A DNA stretch of 64,000 nt, from the NCBI RefSeq assembly GCF_030283145.1, contig NZ_JASNWE010000002.1, forward strand, positions 682,001-746,000. Direction: 5' to 3'. The translations under genes and the position numbers were made by a program. This document shows positions 49,994-58,878 of this stretch, piece by piece (the first letter of the stretch is position 1; each line of letters begins with the position of its first letter). Source of the stretch: Actinomadura xylanilytica. GTDB taxonomy: Bacteria > Actinomycetota > Actinomycetes > Streptosporangiales > Streptosporangiaceae. Under the pieces are notes generated by a model, which saw nothing but the letters and a program-made list of their open reading frames with translations, searched no databases and was not told the origin of the DNA.

Positions 49994-50917
49994 ATGGCCG
50001 GGCACGACGCGTCGGTGGTCGAGGTCGAGGGCCCGTGGACCCACCGCGCGATCAGCGCGGGCGGCACCCGGTTCCATGTCGCCGAGGCCGGGGAGGGGCC
50101 GCTGGTCCTGCTGCTGCACGGCTTCCCGGAGTTCTGGTGGTCCTGGCACAACCAGCTGGTGTCCCTGGCCGCCGCGGGGTTCCGCGCTGCCGCGGTCGAC
50201 CTGCGCGGGTACGGCGGCAGCGACAAGCCGCCGCGCGGCTACGACCTGGTGACACTCGCCGGGGACGCCGCCGGGCTGGTCCGCGCGCTCGGCGAGGCCA
50301 ACGCCATCGTCGTCGGGCACGACTGGGGCGGCCTGCTGGGCTGGACGATGGCGGTCTACCACCCCAAGGTCGTCCAGCGGCTCGCCGTGGTCGGCGTCCC
50401 GCATCCGCTGCGGCTGCGGCAGGCGATGCGCGGCGACCTGCGCGGCCAGGCGTGGGCGGCCCGGCACACCTTCGGCTTCCAGATGCCGATGTGGCCCGAG
50501 CGCCGACTGCTCCGCGACGACGCCGCCCTGGTCGGCCGGCTGCTGCACGAGTGGTCCGGACCCGGATGGCCGGACGAACGCACCGAACACCTCGTCCGGC
50601 AGGCCGTGCAGATCCCGGGCGCCGCGCACTCCGCCCTGGAGTACCACCGGTGGCTGATCCGCTCCCAGCCGCGCCCGGACGGCATCCGCTACGCGCACCG
50701 CATGCGCGCCCCCATCCACGCGCCCACGCTGCAACTGCACGGGGCTCTGGACCCTTGCATCCTCCCCGGCAGCGCCCAGGGCTCCGGCCGGTACGTCGCC
50801 GCGCCCTACCGCTGGAAGCTCATCGAAGGAGCCGGCCACTTCCCACATGAGGAACGCCCCCGCGCGTTCGACTCACAGCTCATCGGCTGGCTCGCCGACC
50901 CCGAACCCGAACACTGA
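49994..50917 (+). CDS. Alpha/beta-hydrolase (epoxide hydrolase-like)
   Basis: A 307-residue alpha/beta-hydrolase. LLLHGFPEFWWSWHNQL is the oxyanion HGxP motif, VVGHDWGGLLGWTMAVYHPK holds the nucleophile Asp, and LIEGAGHFPHEERP the catalytic His. HDWGG with Asp as nucleophile points to epoxide or haloalkane chemistry. ATG 49994 is 5 bp after the holin stop, so translation is probably coupled. Substrate unknown. Confidence 0.88.
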   Translation: MAGHDASVVEVEGPWTHRAISAGGTRFHVAEAGEGPLVLLLHGFPEFWWSWHNQLVSLAAAGFRAAAVDLRGYGGSDKPPRGYDLVTLAGDAAGLVRALGEANAIVVGHDWGGLLGWTMAVYHPKVVQRLAVVGVPHPLRLRQAMRGDLRGQAWAARHTFGFQMPMWPERRLLRDDAALVGRLLHEWSGPGWPDERTEHLVRQAVQIPGAAHSALEYHRWLIRSQPRPDGIRYAHRMRAPIHAPTLQLHGALDPCILPGSAQGSGRYVAAPYRWKLIEGAGHFPHEERPRAFDSQLIGWLADPEPEH

Positions 50918-51035
50918 CCCTGCCCCGCCCCATCTTCCCTCCCCTTTCCCGCCCCTTCCCTCGTCCGCGCGCACGAGTCGGAGGTCACGACACGGGCGAA
51001 CGGACGCTCCGCCGGAGTGCGCGTACGGTGGGGAC

Positions 51036-51503
51036 ATGCGTGATCGCGACGAGGCAGGACGGCCGCGTAACGCACGGCCCAGAGACGCCTACGGGAGACC
51101 CCTCCCGCACGGCGCGCCAGGTGTGCCGACCATGCCGGACGACCTGACCCCAGCCCCCGCGGACGGTCTGGCAGAGGCGCAGCGCCTGCTGGACGCGGAC
51201 CGTCCGTTCCACGCGCACGAGGTACTCGAGGCCGTCTGGAAGGACGCGCCGGATCCCGAACGGGAGTTGTGGCGCGGCCTGGCGCAGGTCGCCGTCGGCA
51301 TCACCCATCTGCGCCGCGGAAACCGGCGTGGCGCGCGCGCCCTGCTCGAACGGTCGGCCGACCGCCTTGAACCGTACGCCGCCGCCCCGCCGCACGGCAT
51401 CGACGTCACTGGGATCATCCGCGACACCCGCGTCCTGGCAGCAGAGGCCGACAGCACGCCCCCGGACCGCCTCATAGAACTCCGCCTAACCGCACGCCCT
51501 TGA
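51036..51503 (+). CDS. DUF309 protein
   Basis: A 155-residue protein. The DUF309 core is AEAQRLLDADRPFHAHEVLE then ELWRGLAQVAVGITHLRRGN, an all-helical fold with the HEVLEAVW signature. Residues 1-40 are a disordered Arg/Pro-rich extension. ATG 51036 has GGTGGGGAC directly upstream; shorter starts would also keep the domain. It converges with marP. Function unknown. Confidence 0.8.
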   Translation: MRDRDEAGRPRNARPRDAYGRPLPHGAPGVPTMPDDLTPAPADGLAEAQRLLDADRPFHAHEVLEAVWKDAPDPERELWRGLAQVAVGITHLRRGNRRGARALLERSADRLEPYAAAPPHGIDVTGIIRDTRVLAAEADSTPPDRLIELRLTARP

Positions 51504-51520
51504 CCGCACGCCTAGAAGAC

Positions 51521-52717
51521 TCAGTCGGAGCATCGCTGGGTCTCGACGGGGGCGGTGGCGGTCAGTCCCGCGCGCGCGTCCGGCGCGACCTCTTGGGCGG
51601 TGAGGGCATAGCCCGTGGCCGCGGTGTCCAGCGCCGCGGCGAAGATCACACCGTAGACCCTGCCGTCGGACGCGAGCAGCGGGCCGCCGGAGTTGCCGGG
51701 CTCGACCGTGCCGCGGATGGCGTAGATCTCACGGGTGACCTGGCCCGAGTGGTAGATGTCGGGGCCCTTGGCGGTCTGCCGGGCGCGGATCCGGGCGGCG
51801 CCCGCGGTGAACGGGTGGTTCTTGGGGAACCCGGCGATGATCGCGTCGTCCCGGACCCGGGCGGGCCCGGCGAACTTGAGCGGCGCGGCGCGCAGCCCCG
51901 GCACGTGCAGGATGGCGATGTCGCGCTTGGGGTCGTACAGCACGACCCGGCCCCGGTCGGTGGCACCGCTCAGCGACTCGATCTGGGACGTGCCGGTGGC
52001 GCCCGCCACGACGTGCGCGTTGGTCATGACGCGCTCGGGCGCGAACACGAACCCGGTCCCCTCGATCTTGCGCTGGCACTGCGGGGCCGTGCTGACCACC
52101 TTGACGATGCTGCGTCTGGCCGCGCGGAGCGCCTCGGTGTTGAGGATCCGGTCGTCGGGCGGCGGCACCTGGGTCACCGACTCACCGCCGAGACCGTTGA
52201 AGACCTGCGGGAACTCGCTGCTGGAGACGAAGCTCTTGAACGAGGCGAACCAGGTCTGCGCCTGGCCCGGCATCACGTCGTTGACGCCGTTGATGATCGA
52301 GGAGCTGCTGACCTGGGTGCGCACCGGTTTGAACTCCGAGTGCGCGACCAGGGTGCCGAAGAACCAGGCGACGATCAGCAGCGATAGCGCGCTCACCACG
52401 GCCCCGCCCGCCGCGTCCACCGCCCGCGCGCTGTTGCCGGTGACGTGGTTGCGCAGCACGGCGCCGACCGACGAGGCGATGAGCTGCCCGAGCGTGGCGG
52501 CGAGGAAGGCGATCACGATCGCCAGCAGCGCCTGCTGCGCGGCACCGTTGACCGCGGCCTCGGCGATGTGCGGAGCGATGATCACGCCCAGCACGCCGCC
52601 GCCGACGAAGCCCACGAAGCTCAGCAGGCTCACGATGAAGCCTTGCCGGTAGCCCGAGACGCCGAACAGCACGATGAGCCCGAGGAGGATCAGGTCGAGA
52701 TAGTGGTCGGCCAACAC
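51521..52717 (-). CDS. marP: MarP-like membrane serine protease (CvpA-trypsin)
   Basis: A 398-residue membrane-anchored periplasmic protease. Four helices form the CvpA-like N-terminus (LDLILLGLIVLFGVSGYRQG, FVGFVGGGVLGVIIAPHIAE and others). The trypsin-like domain has VMTNAHVVAGATG with catalytic His, DPKRDIAILHV with Asp, and TVEPGNSGGPLLAS with Ser. MarP protects mycobacteria against acid and oxidative stress by processing wall enzymes; the same role is inferred. ATG 52717 is used. A conserved Cys pair (near QCQRK and ETQRC) may form the regulatory disulfide. Confidence 0.93.
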   Translation of the reverse strand: MLADHYLDLILLGLIVLFGVSGYRQGFIVSLLSFVGFVGGGVLGVIIAPHIAEAAVNGAAQQALLAIVIAFLAATLGQLIASSVGAVLRNHVTGNSARAVDAAGGAVVSALSLLIVAWFFGTLVAHSEFKPVRTQVSSSSIINGVNDVMPGQAQTWFASFKSFVSSSEFPQVFNGLGGESVTQVPPPDDRILNTEALRAARRSIVKVVSTAPQCQRKIEGTGFVFAPERVMTNAHVVAGATGTSQIESLSGATDRGRVVLYDPKRDIAILHVPGLRAAPLKFAGPARVRDDAIIAGFPKNHPFTAGAARIRARQTAKGPDIYHSGQVTREIYAIRGTVEPGNSGGPLLASDGRVYGVIFAAALDTAATGYALTAQEVAPDARAGLTATAPVETQRCSD

Positions 52718-52943
52718 CGCTTCACCGTATAGCCCGGAGGGCGCTGTTCACGTCCCCTCGCCGGACCAGATTGGGCGCCGCACGATCGCCGTGTGGGGCG
52801 ATGCGGACCCGCCACCGTACGTGTCCGGGCATGAGATCATCCGCCGACCACGCCGTACGGGCCGCCGCACCACGCGGACACGGACGCGAACGGGAACGCG
52901 GGCGCCGATGCGAAACGCAGACGCGGGGCTCGGACCGGGAGGC

Positions 52944-53603
52944 TCAGCCGCGGGCGGCGGGTTTCACGGCTTCGGGCGGGAGGCTCTCGACGCGCTCGGT
53001 GTCCCAAGGCCGGTTCCAGCCGCCCGCGTCCAGCACCTGGGCGAGCAGACCGGCGGTGAATCCCCACACGAGCATCCCGCGGACCCGAAACGCGGGGCCG
53101 AAGCGCACGCCGGACGGGTGCCGGACGGTCAGCCGGTTGGCCGGATCGACCAGTTCGGCGATCGGCACGCGGGCCACGGTCGCGACCTCGCCCGGATGGC
53201 CCGGGGCGATGTCGGACGGCTCGCGCCACCAGCCGGCGACCGGGGTGACGCGGTGCTCGCTGTGGGACAGGTACAGCTCCGGGAGCGTGGCCAGGACCTC
53301 GACGCCGGACGGTTCGACACCCGCCTCCTCGGACGCCTCGCGCAGCGCGGCGGCCACGGGTCCGGTGTCGCCGGGGTCGATGCGTCCGCCCGGGAACGCG
53401 GGCTGGCCCGCATGGTTGCTGAGCGTCGCCGCCCGTTCGGTCAGCAGGACGTCGGGGCCGTTCGCGCCCTCGCCGAAGAGGATCAGCACCGCCGCCGCAC
53501 GTCCCCCCGACGTCGGCCGCAGCATGGGCGGGACCTGCATCCGCGGCGCCTCGGCGCGGAATCGGTCGAGCCACGAAGGGCAGGACGTTGAAGTGTCGGT
53601 CAC
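52944..53603 (-). CDS. NUDIX hydrolase (CoA pyrophosphatase-like)
   Basis: A 219-residue NUDIX protein. The NUDIX box is GGRIDPGDTGPVAAALREAS then EEAG, matching Gx5Ex7REUxEExGU with slight variation. NHAGQPAFPGGRID is the LLTxR-like CoA-specific neighbourhood typical of NudL/CoA diphosphatases. GTG 53603 with GGGAG upstream is preferred to ATG 53624. It lies between marP and nth, all leftward, with 112 bp to nth. Possible CoA or nucleotide clean-up enzyme. Confidence 0.82.
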   Translation of the reverse strand: MTDTSTSCPSWLDRFRAEAPRMQVPPMLRPTSGGRAAAVLILFGEGANGPDVLLTERAATLSNHAGQPAFPGGRIDPGDTGPVAAALREASEEAGVEPSGVEVLATLPELYLSHSEHRVTPVAGWWREPSDIAPGHPGEVATVARVPIAELVDPANRLTVRHPSGVRFGPAFRVRGMLVWGFTAGLLAQVLDAGGWNRPWDTERVESLPPEAVKPAARG

Positions 53604-53715
53604 GCTTCTCCCAACCCTTCGCATGCCCGGAACCTTCCCCGGCGCCTTCCCCGGACCCCCGCCCGAGCCGCCCCCGGAGTCGTTCCCGGACGGTTCCGGG
53701 CCTGCTCGGGCCCGT

Positions 53716-54462
53716 TCAGGAGAACGGTCCTTCCTTCACCAGCGCGCGGGCGGTCGCCTCGTCGGTCGGGCCCTCGCCGAACGCCGGGCACAGCCGGGCG
53801 AGCGCGCAGGCGCCGCAGGCGGGGCGGCGGGCGTGGCAGACGCGGCGGCCGTGCCAGATCAGCCGATGCGACAGCATCGTCCAGTCCTTGCGCGGGATCA
53901 GCTCAGCGACCTGCTTCTCGACCTTGACCGGGTCGGTGTCGACCGTCCAGCCGAAGCGGCGCACCAGCCGCCCGAAATGGGTGTCGACGGTGATCCCGGG
54001 CACATCGAAGGCGTTCCCGAGCACCACGTTGGCGGTCTTGCGGCCCACCCCGGGCAGGGTGACCAGGTCCTTCAGCCGAGGCGGCACGGCACCGCCGTGA
54101 TGCTCGCTCAGCTCGTGTCCCAGCTTCATGATGCTGTTGGCCTTGTTGCGGAAGAAGCCGGTCGACTGGATCAGCTTCTCGAGTTCTTCCCGGTCGGCGG
54201 CGGCGTAGTCCTCGGCCGTCCGATAACGGGCGAAGAGAGCCGGTGTGACGGCATTCACCCGACGGTCCGTACACTGGGCGGACAGGATCGTGGCGACCAG
54301 CAGTTCGAGTGGATTCGTGAAGTCCAGCTCGCAGTGGGCGTCGGGGTAGAGCGCGGCGAGCTCGCGATCGATCCGCCGGGCCCGGCGGACGAGGGCGAGC
54401 CGCGTCTCGACCCGGGGCTTGCGGGGCGCCGCCGCGGGGGCGGGACTACCGTTGCGAGGCAC
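53716..54462 (-). CDS. nth: Endonuclease III (DNA glycosylase/AP lyase)
   Basis: A base-excision repair enzyme for oxidised pyrimidines. [20 protein letters not shown] is the helix-hairpin-helix with catalytic Lys, [11 protein letters not shown] holds the catalytic Asp, and [17 protein letters not shown] is the C-x6-C-x2-C-x5-C [4Fe-4S] site. The start is uncertain: GTG 54462 (MPRNGSPAP) is used, but the frame stays open to GTG 54519 through the crp promoter. It diverges from crp, sharing the intergenic region that contains the CRP site. Confidence 0.93.
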   Translation of the reverse strand: MPRNGSPAPAAAPRKPRVETRLALVRRARRIDRELAALYPDAHCELDFTNPLELLVATILSAQCTDRRVNAVTPALFARYRTAEDYAAADREELEKLIQSTGFFRNKANSIMKLGHELSEHHGGAVPPRLKDLVTLPGVGRKTANVVLGNAFDVPGITVDTHFGRLVRRFGWTVDTDPVKVEKQVAELIPRKDWTMLSHRLIWHGRRVCHARRPACGACALARLCPAFGEGPTDEATARALVKEGPFS

Positions 54463-54527
54463 GAGGGCAAGGGTACGTGCTCGGTCCCCCGTTTCGGCGC
54501 GCCGTGACCCTACCTTCACGTACGCGG

Positions 54528-54543
54528 TGGGACGTACGTCACA
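54528..54543. promoter_or_regulatory. CRP/GlxR-type binding site
   Basis: Read on the minus strand, TGTGACGTACGTCCCA matches the consensus TGTGANNTANNTCACA at all fixed positions but one. It lies 32 bp before the crp start and upstream of nth, so crp autoregulation and shared control are likely. Confidence 0.7.
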
Positions 54544-54574
54544 CTATGCATGTAGGTGTTCGAGGAGGAGAAGC

Positions 54575-55261
54575 GTGACCGACCGCGACGTGGATGTTCT
54601 GAGCAGAGCCCCGCTGTTCGAGGCACTCGACGAGCAGGGCGCCAAGGCGCTGCGCGCCAACGTGACCGAGGTGCGGCTCGCCCGCGGTCAGACGCTCTTC
54701 AACGAGGGGGAGACGGGCGACCGGCTGTACGTCGTCCTCGAAGGCAAGATCAAGCTGACCCGGACCGCGCCGGACGGCAGGGAGAACCTGCTGAGCGTGC
54801 TCGGCCCGAGCGAGATGTTCGGCGAGCTGTCGCTGTTCGACCCGCGGCCCCGCACCGCCAGCGCGATCGCGGTGACCGAGTGCCGGCTCGCCGGCCTCGG
54901 CCACGACGACCTGCGGCCCTGGCTGACCGGGCATCCGGAGGTCGCGGTGCAGCTGCTGCGCGCGCTGGCCCAGCGGCTGCGCAAGACCAACGACGTGATG
55001 GCCGACCTGGTCTTCACCGACGTGCCCGGACGGGTCGCCAAGGCCCTGCTCGACCTGGCCGAACGGTTCGGCCAGCCGTCCGAGGCCGGGCTGCACGTCC
55101 ACCACGACCTCACCCAGGAGGAGCTGGCGCAGCTCGTCGGCGCCTCCCGGGAGACGGTCAACAAGGCCCTGGCCGACTTCGCGCAGCGCAACTGGCTGCG
55201 GATCGAGGCGCGGGCCGTGGTCATCCTGGACATCGACCGGCTCCGCAAGCGCTCCAAGTGA
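54575..55261 (+). CDS. crp: Crp/Fnr-family regulator (GlxR/Crp orthologue)
   Basis: A 228-residue global cAMP-binding regulator. An N-terminal cNMP fold (RGQTLFNEGETGDRLYVVLE; GPSEMFGELSLFDPRPRTAS with the phosphate-binding GELS/R) precedes a winged HTH with LTQEELAQLVGASRETVNKA, the RETVNK recognition helix. GTG 54575 has GAGGAGGAG directly upstream. The promoter contains a near-consensus CRP site and diverges from nth, as in Streptomyces. It is expected to control acsA and central metabolism, germination and development. Confidence 0.96.
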   Translation: MTDRDVDVLSRAPLFEALDEQGAKALRANVTEVRLARGQTLFNEGETGDRLYVVLEGKIKLTRTAPDGRENLLSVLGPSEMFGELSLFDPRPRTASAIAVTECRLAGLGHDDLRPWLTGHPEVAVQLLRALAQRLRKTNDVMADLVFTDVPGRVAKALLDLAERFGQPSEAGLHVHHDLTQEELAQLVGASRETVNKALADFAQRNWLRIEARAVVILDIDRLRKRSK

Positions 55262-55273
55262 CGACCGGCCGCA

Positions 55274-55299
55274 CGGTCACGCTCCACCTACCGTGACCG
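55274..55299. terminator. Hairpin between crp and the MBL gene
   Basis: CGGTCACG pairs perfectly with CGTGACCG over a 10-nt loop, between the convergent stops at 55261 and 55356. A 17-bp duplication follows at about 55328-55361 and overlaps the MBL stop. Confidence 0.65.
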
Positions 55300-55355
55300 C
55301 GCGGCGGGCCGCCGCCGAGGGGCAGTAGCGTCCGTACATCAGCGGCGTCCGCACA

Positions 55356-56291
55356 TCAGCGGCGTTCGTTGAGGTAGTCCAGCTGTGACTGCACGGACCA
55401 CTCGGCGGCCGGCCACAGGGTCTTGTCGACGTCGGCGTAGACGCTCTCGACCACCTGGCGGGCCGTGCGGGCGCCCGCGGCCACGGCGGCCTCCACCTGG
55501 GCCAGGCGCTCGCGGCGGTGGTCGATGTAGTGGTCGAGCGCGGCGAGCGGATCGTCCAGCTTGGGGCCGTGGCCCGGCAGGATCGTGGCCGCGCCGACCT
55601 CCGCCGAGAAGGTCCGCAGCCGGTCCAGGGAGCTCATGTAGTCGCCGAGCCTGCCCTCCAGCACGGTGGTGCCGTATCCGAGGACGGTGTCGCCGGTGAT
55701 TACCGCGCCGTCGGCCGGGAGCCAGAAGGTCAGCGAGTCGTCGGAGTGCCCCGGGGTCTCCATGACCCGCAGTTCGAGGCCCCCGGTGGTGATCACGTCG
55801 CCCTCGGCGAGGCCCTCGTCGCCGAGGCGGTACCGGGGGTCCAGCGCGCGCACCCGCACCGGGCCGCCGGCCAGCTCGGCGAACCGCTCCGCGCCCGCCG
55901 AATGGTCGGGGTGGCCGTGCGTGAGCAGGACGAGCCCGACCCTCCGGCCCTGGGCCGCGACGAGGTCCGCGACCCGCTTGAGGTGCTTGCCGTCCTTGGG
56001 TCCCGGGTCGACGACCACGGCCTCGTCCGAGCCCGGCTCGGCGATGATCCAGGTGTTGGTGCCGTCCAGCGTCATCATGGACGGGTTGGGCGCCAGCACA
56101 CAGGTCGCCCTTTCCGTCCCCATCCCGTCGATCTCGCTCATTTCACCCATCCTGCCCGAGGCCCGATCGGGGTGCCGGACCGGGTTCCAGCCGAGGCGGT
56201 CCAGATGCCGCAGCGCGGACGTTCCCGCCAGCCGACGCACCAGGACCCGGGACAGCGGGTCCGCGTGCCGGGCCAGGCGGCGCAAGGGCAT
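55356..56291 (-). CDS. MBL-fold metallohydrolase (LACTB2-like)
   Basis: A 311-residue metallo-beta-lactamase-fold hydrolase. LVLLTHGHPDHSAGAERFAE is the HxHxDH zinc motif; VMETPGHSDDSLTFWLPADG, GAVITGDTVLGYGT and TILPGHGPKLDDP supply the remaining ligands. The C-terminal helical tail matches LACTB2-like RNases or hydrolases. ATG 56291 starts 8 bp after the NUDIX stop; an internal ATG at about 56150 would lose a conserved-looking N-terminal arm. It shares the NUDIX-MBL-crp order with Streptomyces. Confidence 0.88.
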   Translation of the reverse strand: MPLRRLARHADPLSRVLVRRLAGTSALRHLDRLGWNPVRHPDRASGRMGEMSEIDGMGTERATCVLAPNPSMMTLDGTNTWIIAEPGSDEAVVVDPGPKDGKHLKRVADLVAAQGRRVGLVLLTHGHPDHSAGAERFAELAGGPVRVRALDPRYRLGDEGLAEGDVITTGGLELRVMETPGHSDDSLTFWLPADGAVITGDTVLGYGTTVLEGRLGDYMSSLDRLRTFSAEVGAATILPGHGPKLDDPLAALDHYIDHRRERLAQVEAAVAAGARTARQVVESVYADVDKTLWPAAEWSVQSQLDYLNERR

Positions 56292-56298
56292 CCGCGGG

Positions 56299-57162
56299 TC
56301 ACCCGAGCCGGTAGTGCCGCGCGGCGCTCTCGGGCAGGACGAGGTAGGGCTCGCCGTCGACGATCTCGGTGGTGGGCTCGTGCATCACGATCTCGCGGGG
56401 CGCGGCCAGGACCTCGGCCACCGTCTCGTACTCGGCCAGTTCGGCGAGCGTCGCCAGGGTCGGGGGCAGCATGATCCACTCGCCGTCCCGTCCGCGCCGC
56501 GCGGCCTCGGCGGGACTGACCCAGGCCACCCGGTCGGCCTCGGTGCTCACGTCGCGGGCGCGCTGCCCCTGCGGCATCGCCGCGACGAAGAACCGGGTGT
56601 CGTACCGCTTGGGCTCGACCGCCGGGGTGATCCAGTGCGCCCAAGGGCGCAGCAGGTCGGAACGGAGCACCAGCCCGCGCTGGTCGAGGAACTCGCCGAA
56701 CGACCGGGACCGGTCCAGCAGCGCCTGCCGGTCGACCTCCCAGTCGTCCCCGCGGGTGTCGCCCACCACCGAGTCGCCGGACGGGCCCGCGAGTAGCACG
56801 AGGGTCTCCTCGAACGTCTCACGCACCGCCGCGCACACCAGCTCGCGCGCGAGCGTCTCGTCGGCGTTGAACGCCTTGCCCCAGTCGGACGGCGACGGCC
56901 CGGACCAGCCGAGCGCCGCCTCGCCGTCGCGCGGATCGACCGATCCGCCGGGAAAGACGTACGCGCCAGGGGCGAACGCCATCGACGCGACCCGCCGGAG
57001 CATGAACGCCTGGAGTCCGTGCTCGGCGTGGTCGCGCAGCACCACGACCGTCGCCGCGTGCCGTGCCGGGGCGGGGGGCAGGGTGCCGGCGTTGATGCCC
57101 TCGATCCGCTCCCGCAGCTCGGCGGGGAGCCGCAGCCCGTTCACCATCGCCGGTCCCAGCAT
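56299..57162 (-). CDS. NUDIX hydrolase (NUDT19-like)
   Basis: A 287-residue large NUDIX protein. RDHAEHGLQAFMLRRVASMA and FAPGAYVFPGGSVDPRDGE lead to LVCAAVRETFEETLVLLAGP, the REx2EE NUDIX core split by a longer insert as in the NUDT19/RP2 group. ATG 57162 is preferred to 57183 because GAGG sits 5 nt upstream. Substrate unknown; could act on CoA or nucleotide diphosphates. It lies 8 bp before the MBL gene. Confidence 0.85.
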   Translation of the reverse strand: MLGPAMVNGLRLPAELRERIEGINAGTLPPAPARHAATVVVLRDHAEHGLQAFMLRRVASMAFAPGAYVFPGGSVDPRDGEAALGWSGPSPSDWGKAFNADETLARELVCAAVRETFEETLVLLAGPSGDSVVGDTRGDDWEVDRQALLDRSRSFGEFLDQRGLVLRSDLLRPWAHWITPAVEPKRYDTRFFVAAMPQGQRARDVSTEADRVAWVSPAEAARRGRDGEWIMLPPTLATLAELAEYETVAEVLAAPREIVMHEPTTEIVDGEPYLVLPESAARHYRLG

Positions 57163-57293
57163 GTGATCCTCATGGCTGCCCATTCGGACATACCGAATGC
57201 CGTTCCGTCAAGGTACGGCCTCCGCGGACGAACCCGACAACGGCCCCGCGACGGCCCCCGGCCAGGCTCGGGAGACCACGCTCGCGGGCGTGC

Positions 57294-57755
57294 TCAGGAG
57301 ACCTCGGCGATGAGCTCCACCTCGACGGACGCGTCAAGCGGCAGCGCCGCGACGCCCACCGCGCTGCGCGCGTGCCGGCCCGCCTCGCCGAAGATGTCGC
57401 CGAGCAGGTCGCTGGCCCCGTTGATCACCTGCGGCTGCCCGTGGAAGTCGGGCGCGCTGGCCACGAACCCGACGACCTTGACGATCCGCACCACCCGGGA
57501 CAGCTCCCCGACCTCGGCCTTGAGCGCGGCGACGGCGTTCAGCGCGCAGATCCGCGCCTGGTCCTTGGCCACCTCGGCGGTGACCTCGGCGCCCACCTTG
57601 CCGCTGACGGCCAGCTCGCCCTTGACCATCGGGACCTGCCCGGACGTGTAGACCAGCGACCCTGTACGCGCCGTCGGCACGTACGAGGCCACCGGCGGGA
57701 CGACGTCCGGCAGTTCCAGGCCGAGCTCAGTGATGCGTTCCTCGGGCGTGCTCAT
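57294..57755 (-). CDS. ridA: RidA family enamine/imine deaminase
   Basis: A 153-residue YjgF/RidA protein that hydrolyses reactive enamine and imine intermediates. GSLVYTSGQVPMVKG and ALNAVAALKAEVGELSRVVR are typical, and HARSAVGVAALPLDASVEVE carries the conserved active-site Arg. ATG 57755 follows AAGGAG at good spacing; the longer frame from 57935 is an Arg-rich extension with no support. Confidence 0.93.
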   Translation of the reverse strand: MSTPEERITELGLELPDVVPPVASYVPTARTGSLVYTSGQVPMVKGELAVSGKVGAEVTAEVAKDQARICALNAVAALKAEVGELSRVVRIVKVVGFVASAPDFHGQPQVINGASDLLGDIFGEAGRHARSAVGVAALPLDASVEVELIAEVS

Positions 57756-57938
57756 GTCCGTTTTCTCCTTCGACGACCCGCCGGGACGCGCCGCATGAAG
57801 AGCGCGTCCAAATACTCGGTTCAGCTTGTCACAGGGGCGCTCACGCCCCGACCACCGTCCGCGCCCACGCCCACGCCCGCGCCTGCGTCGCGGCGCCCGC
57901 GTCCGCCCCGAGGACGCGGGGCGGACGCCGCGCATCGC

Positions 57939-58100
57939 CTACTGGCCGTCGAGCTCGCGCTTGAAGTACGCGACGAGGTTCTCGGGGTTCGGACCGGGCA
58001 TCACGGTGACGAGCTCCCACCCGTCCTGGCCCCAGTTATCGAGGATCTGCTTGGTCGCGTGCACCAGCAGCGGAACGGTCGCGTATTCGAACTTCTTCAT
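57939..58100 (-). CDS. DUF4177 protein, 53 residues
   Basis: Small domain protein: MKKFEYATVPLLVHATKQIL, NWGQDGWELVTVMPGPNPEN and LVAYFKRELDGQ, the DUF4177 fold with its conserved NxxGxxGWELV core. Very similar small proteins flank ridA and arsA-like genes in actinomycetes. ATG 58100; no strong ribosome site. Confidence 0.85.
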   Translation of the reverse strand: MKKFEYATVPLLVHATKQILDNWGQDGWELVTVMPGPNPENLVAYFKRELDGQ

Positions 58101-58208
58101 GCGGGTCAGCCTATGACGCCCGCTCCCGCACCATGTTCGGGCTGGCACCGTCCCGACTTCTGGCAGTGGACCTCACGATCCCCTGGACGGACGGACCTCG
58201 GGCCCGTG

Positions 58209-58643
58209 CTAGCTCGCGGCCAGGTCCGGGACGGGCTCGTCGACGCCCTCGTCCGCGTCGTACCGCTCGCGGGCCGCGTGGATCTCGCCGATGTTGTGCT
58301 CGGCCCAGTCCTTCACGGCGTTGAGCAGCGGGATGAGCCGTTCGCCGAGCAGCGTGAGCGTGTACTCGGACTGCACCGGCACGGTCGCTGCCACGCCGCG
58401 TCCGATGAAGCCGTCCCGCTCCAGGGCGCGCAGCGCTTGGGCGAGCGTCGTCGCGGCGAGGTCGGGCAGCACCCGGCCGAGTTCGGCGTGGCGGAGCGTC
58501 CCGCCGGCCAGTGCGAACAGGACCAGCGAGGTCGGCGTGGCCGCGACGCCGGCCAGCAGCCGATGCGCCAGACACGTCCCCGTGAAGGTGTCGTACGCCT
58601 CCGCATCGCCCTCGCGGCGCTGTGCCGCGGTCATCATCGTCAT
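58209..58643 (-). CDS. HxlR-family winged-helix regulator
   Basis: A 144-residue transcription factor. CLAHRLLAGVAATPTSLVLF begins the winged helix; LPDLAATTLAQALRALERDG is the recognition helix region and FIGRGVAATVPVQSEYTLTL the wing. The early conserved Cys of redox-sensing HxlR proteins is present (TCLAHRLL). ATG 58643 has GGAGGTGA upstream and removes a 66-residue frame extension. A 235-bp gap to the next gene on the same strand holds no gene and probably carries its promoter. Confidence 0.82.
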   Translation of the reverse strand: MTMMTAAQRREGDAEAYDTFTGTCLAHRLLAGVAATPTSLVLFALAGGTLRHAELGRVLPDLAATTLAQALRALERDGFIGRGVAATVPVQSEYTLTLLGERLIPLLNAVKDWAEHNIGEIHAARERYDADEGVDEPVPDLAAS

Positions 58644-58878
58644 GGCTGGCTCACCTCCGGATCTCGTACGCACCCGGAACAACCCCCTCCGGGCCCCTGC
58701 TGTTCCGGAACGGGCGGGCGGCACCGGGGAATTCTCCCTGACAACCCACCCCCGTGACCAGGGAGTTCCCCTCATCCGCACGCCGTGTCGGAACGCGGCA
58801 CGGGAGTTCGTGGTGATGTGGGGTGAGATGCCCGCCGACAACGGGCGGAGATCCGCAACCGCCGCCGGAGGTCCACGG

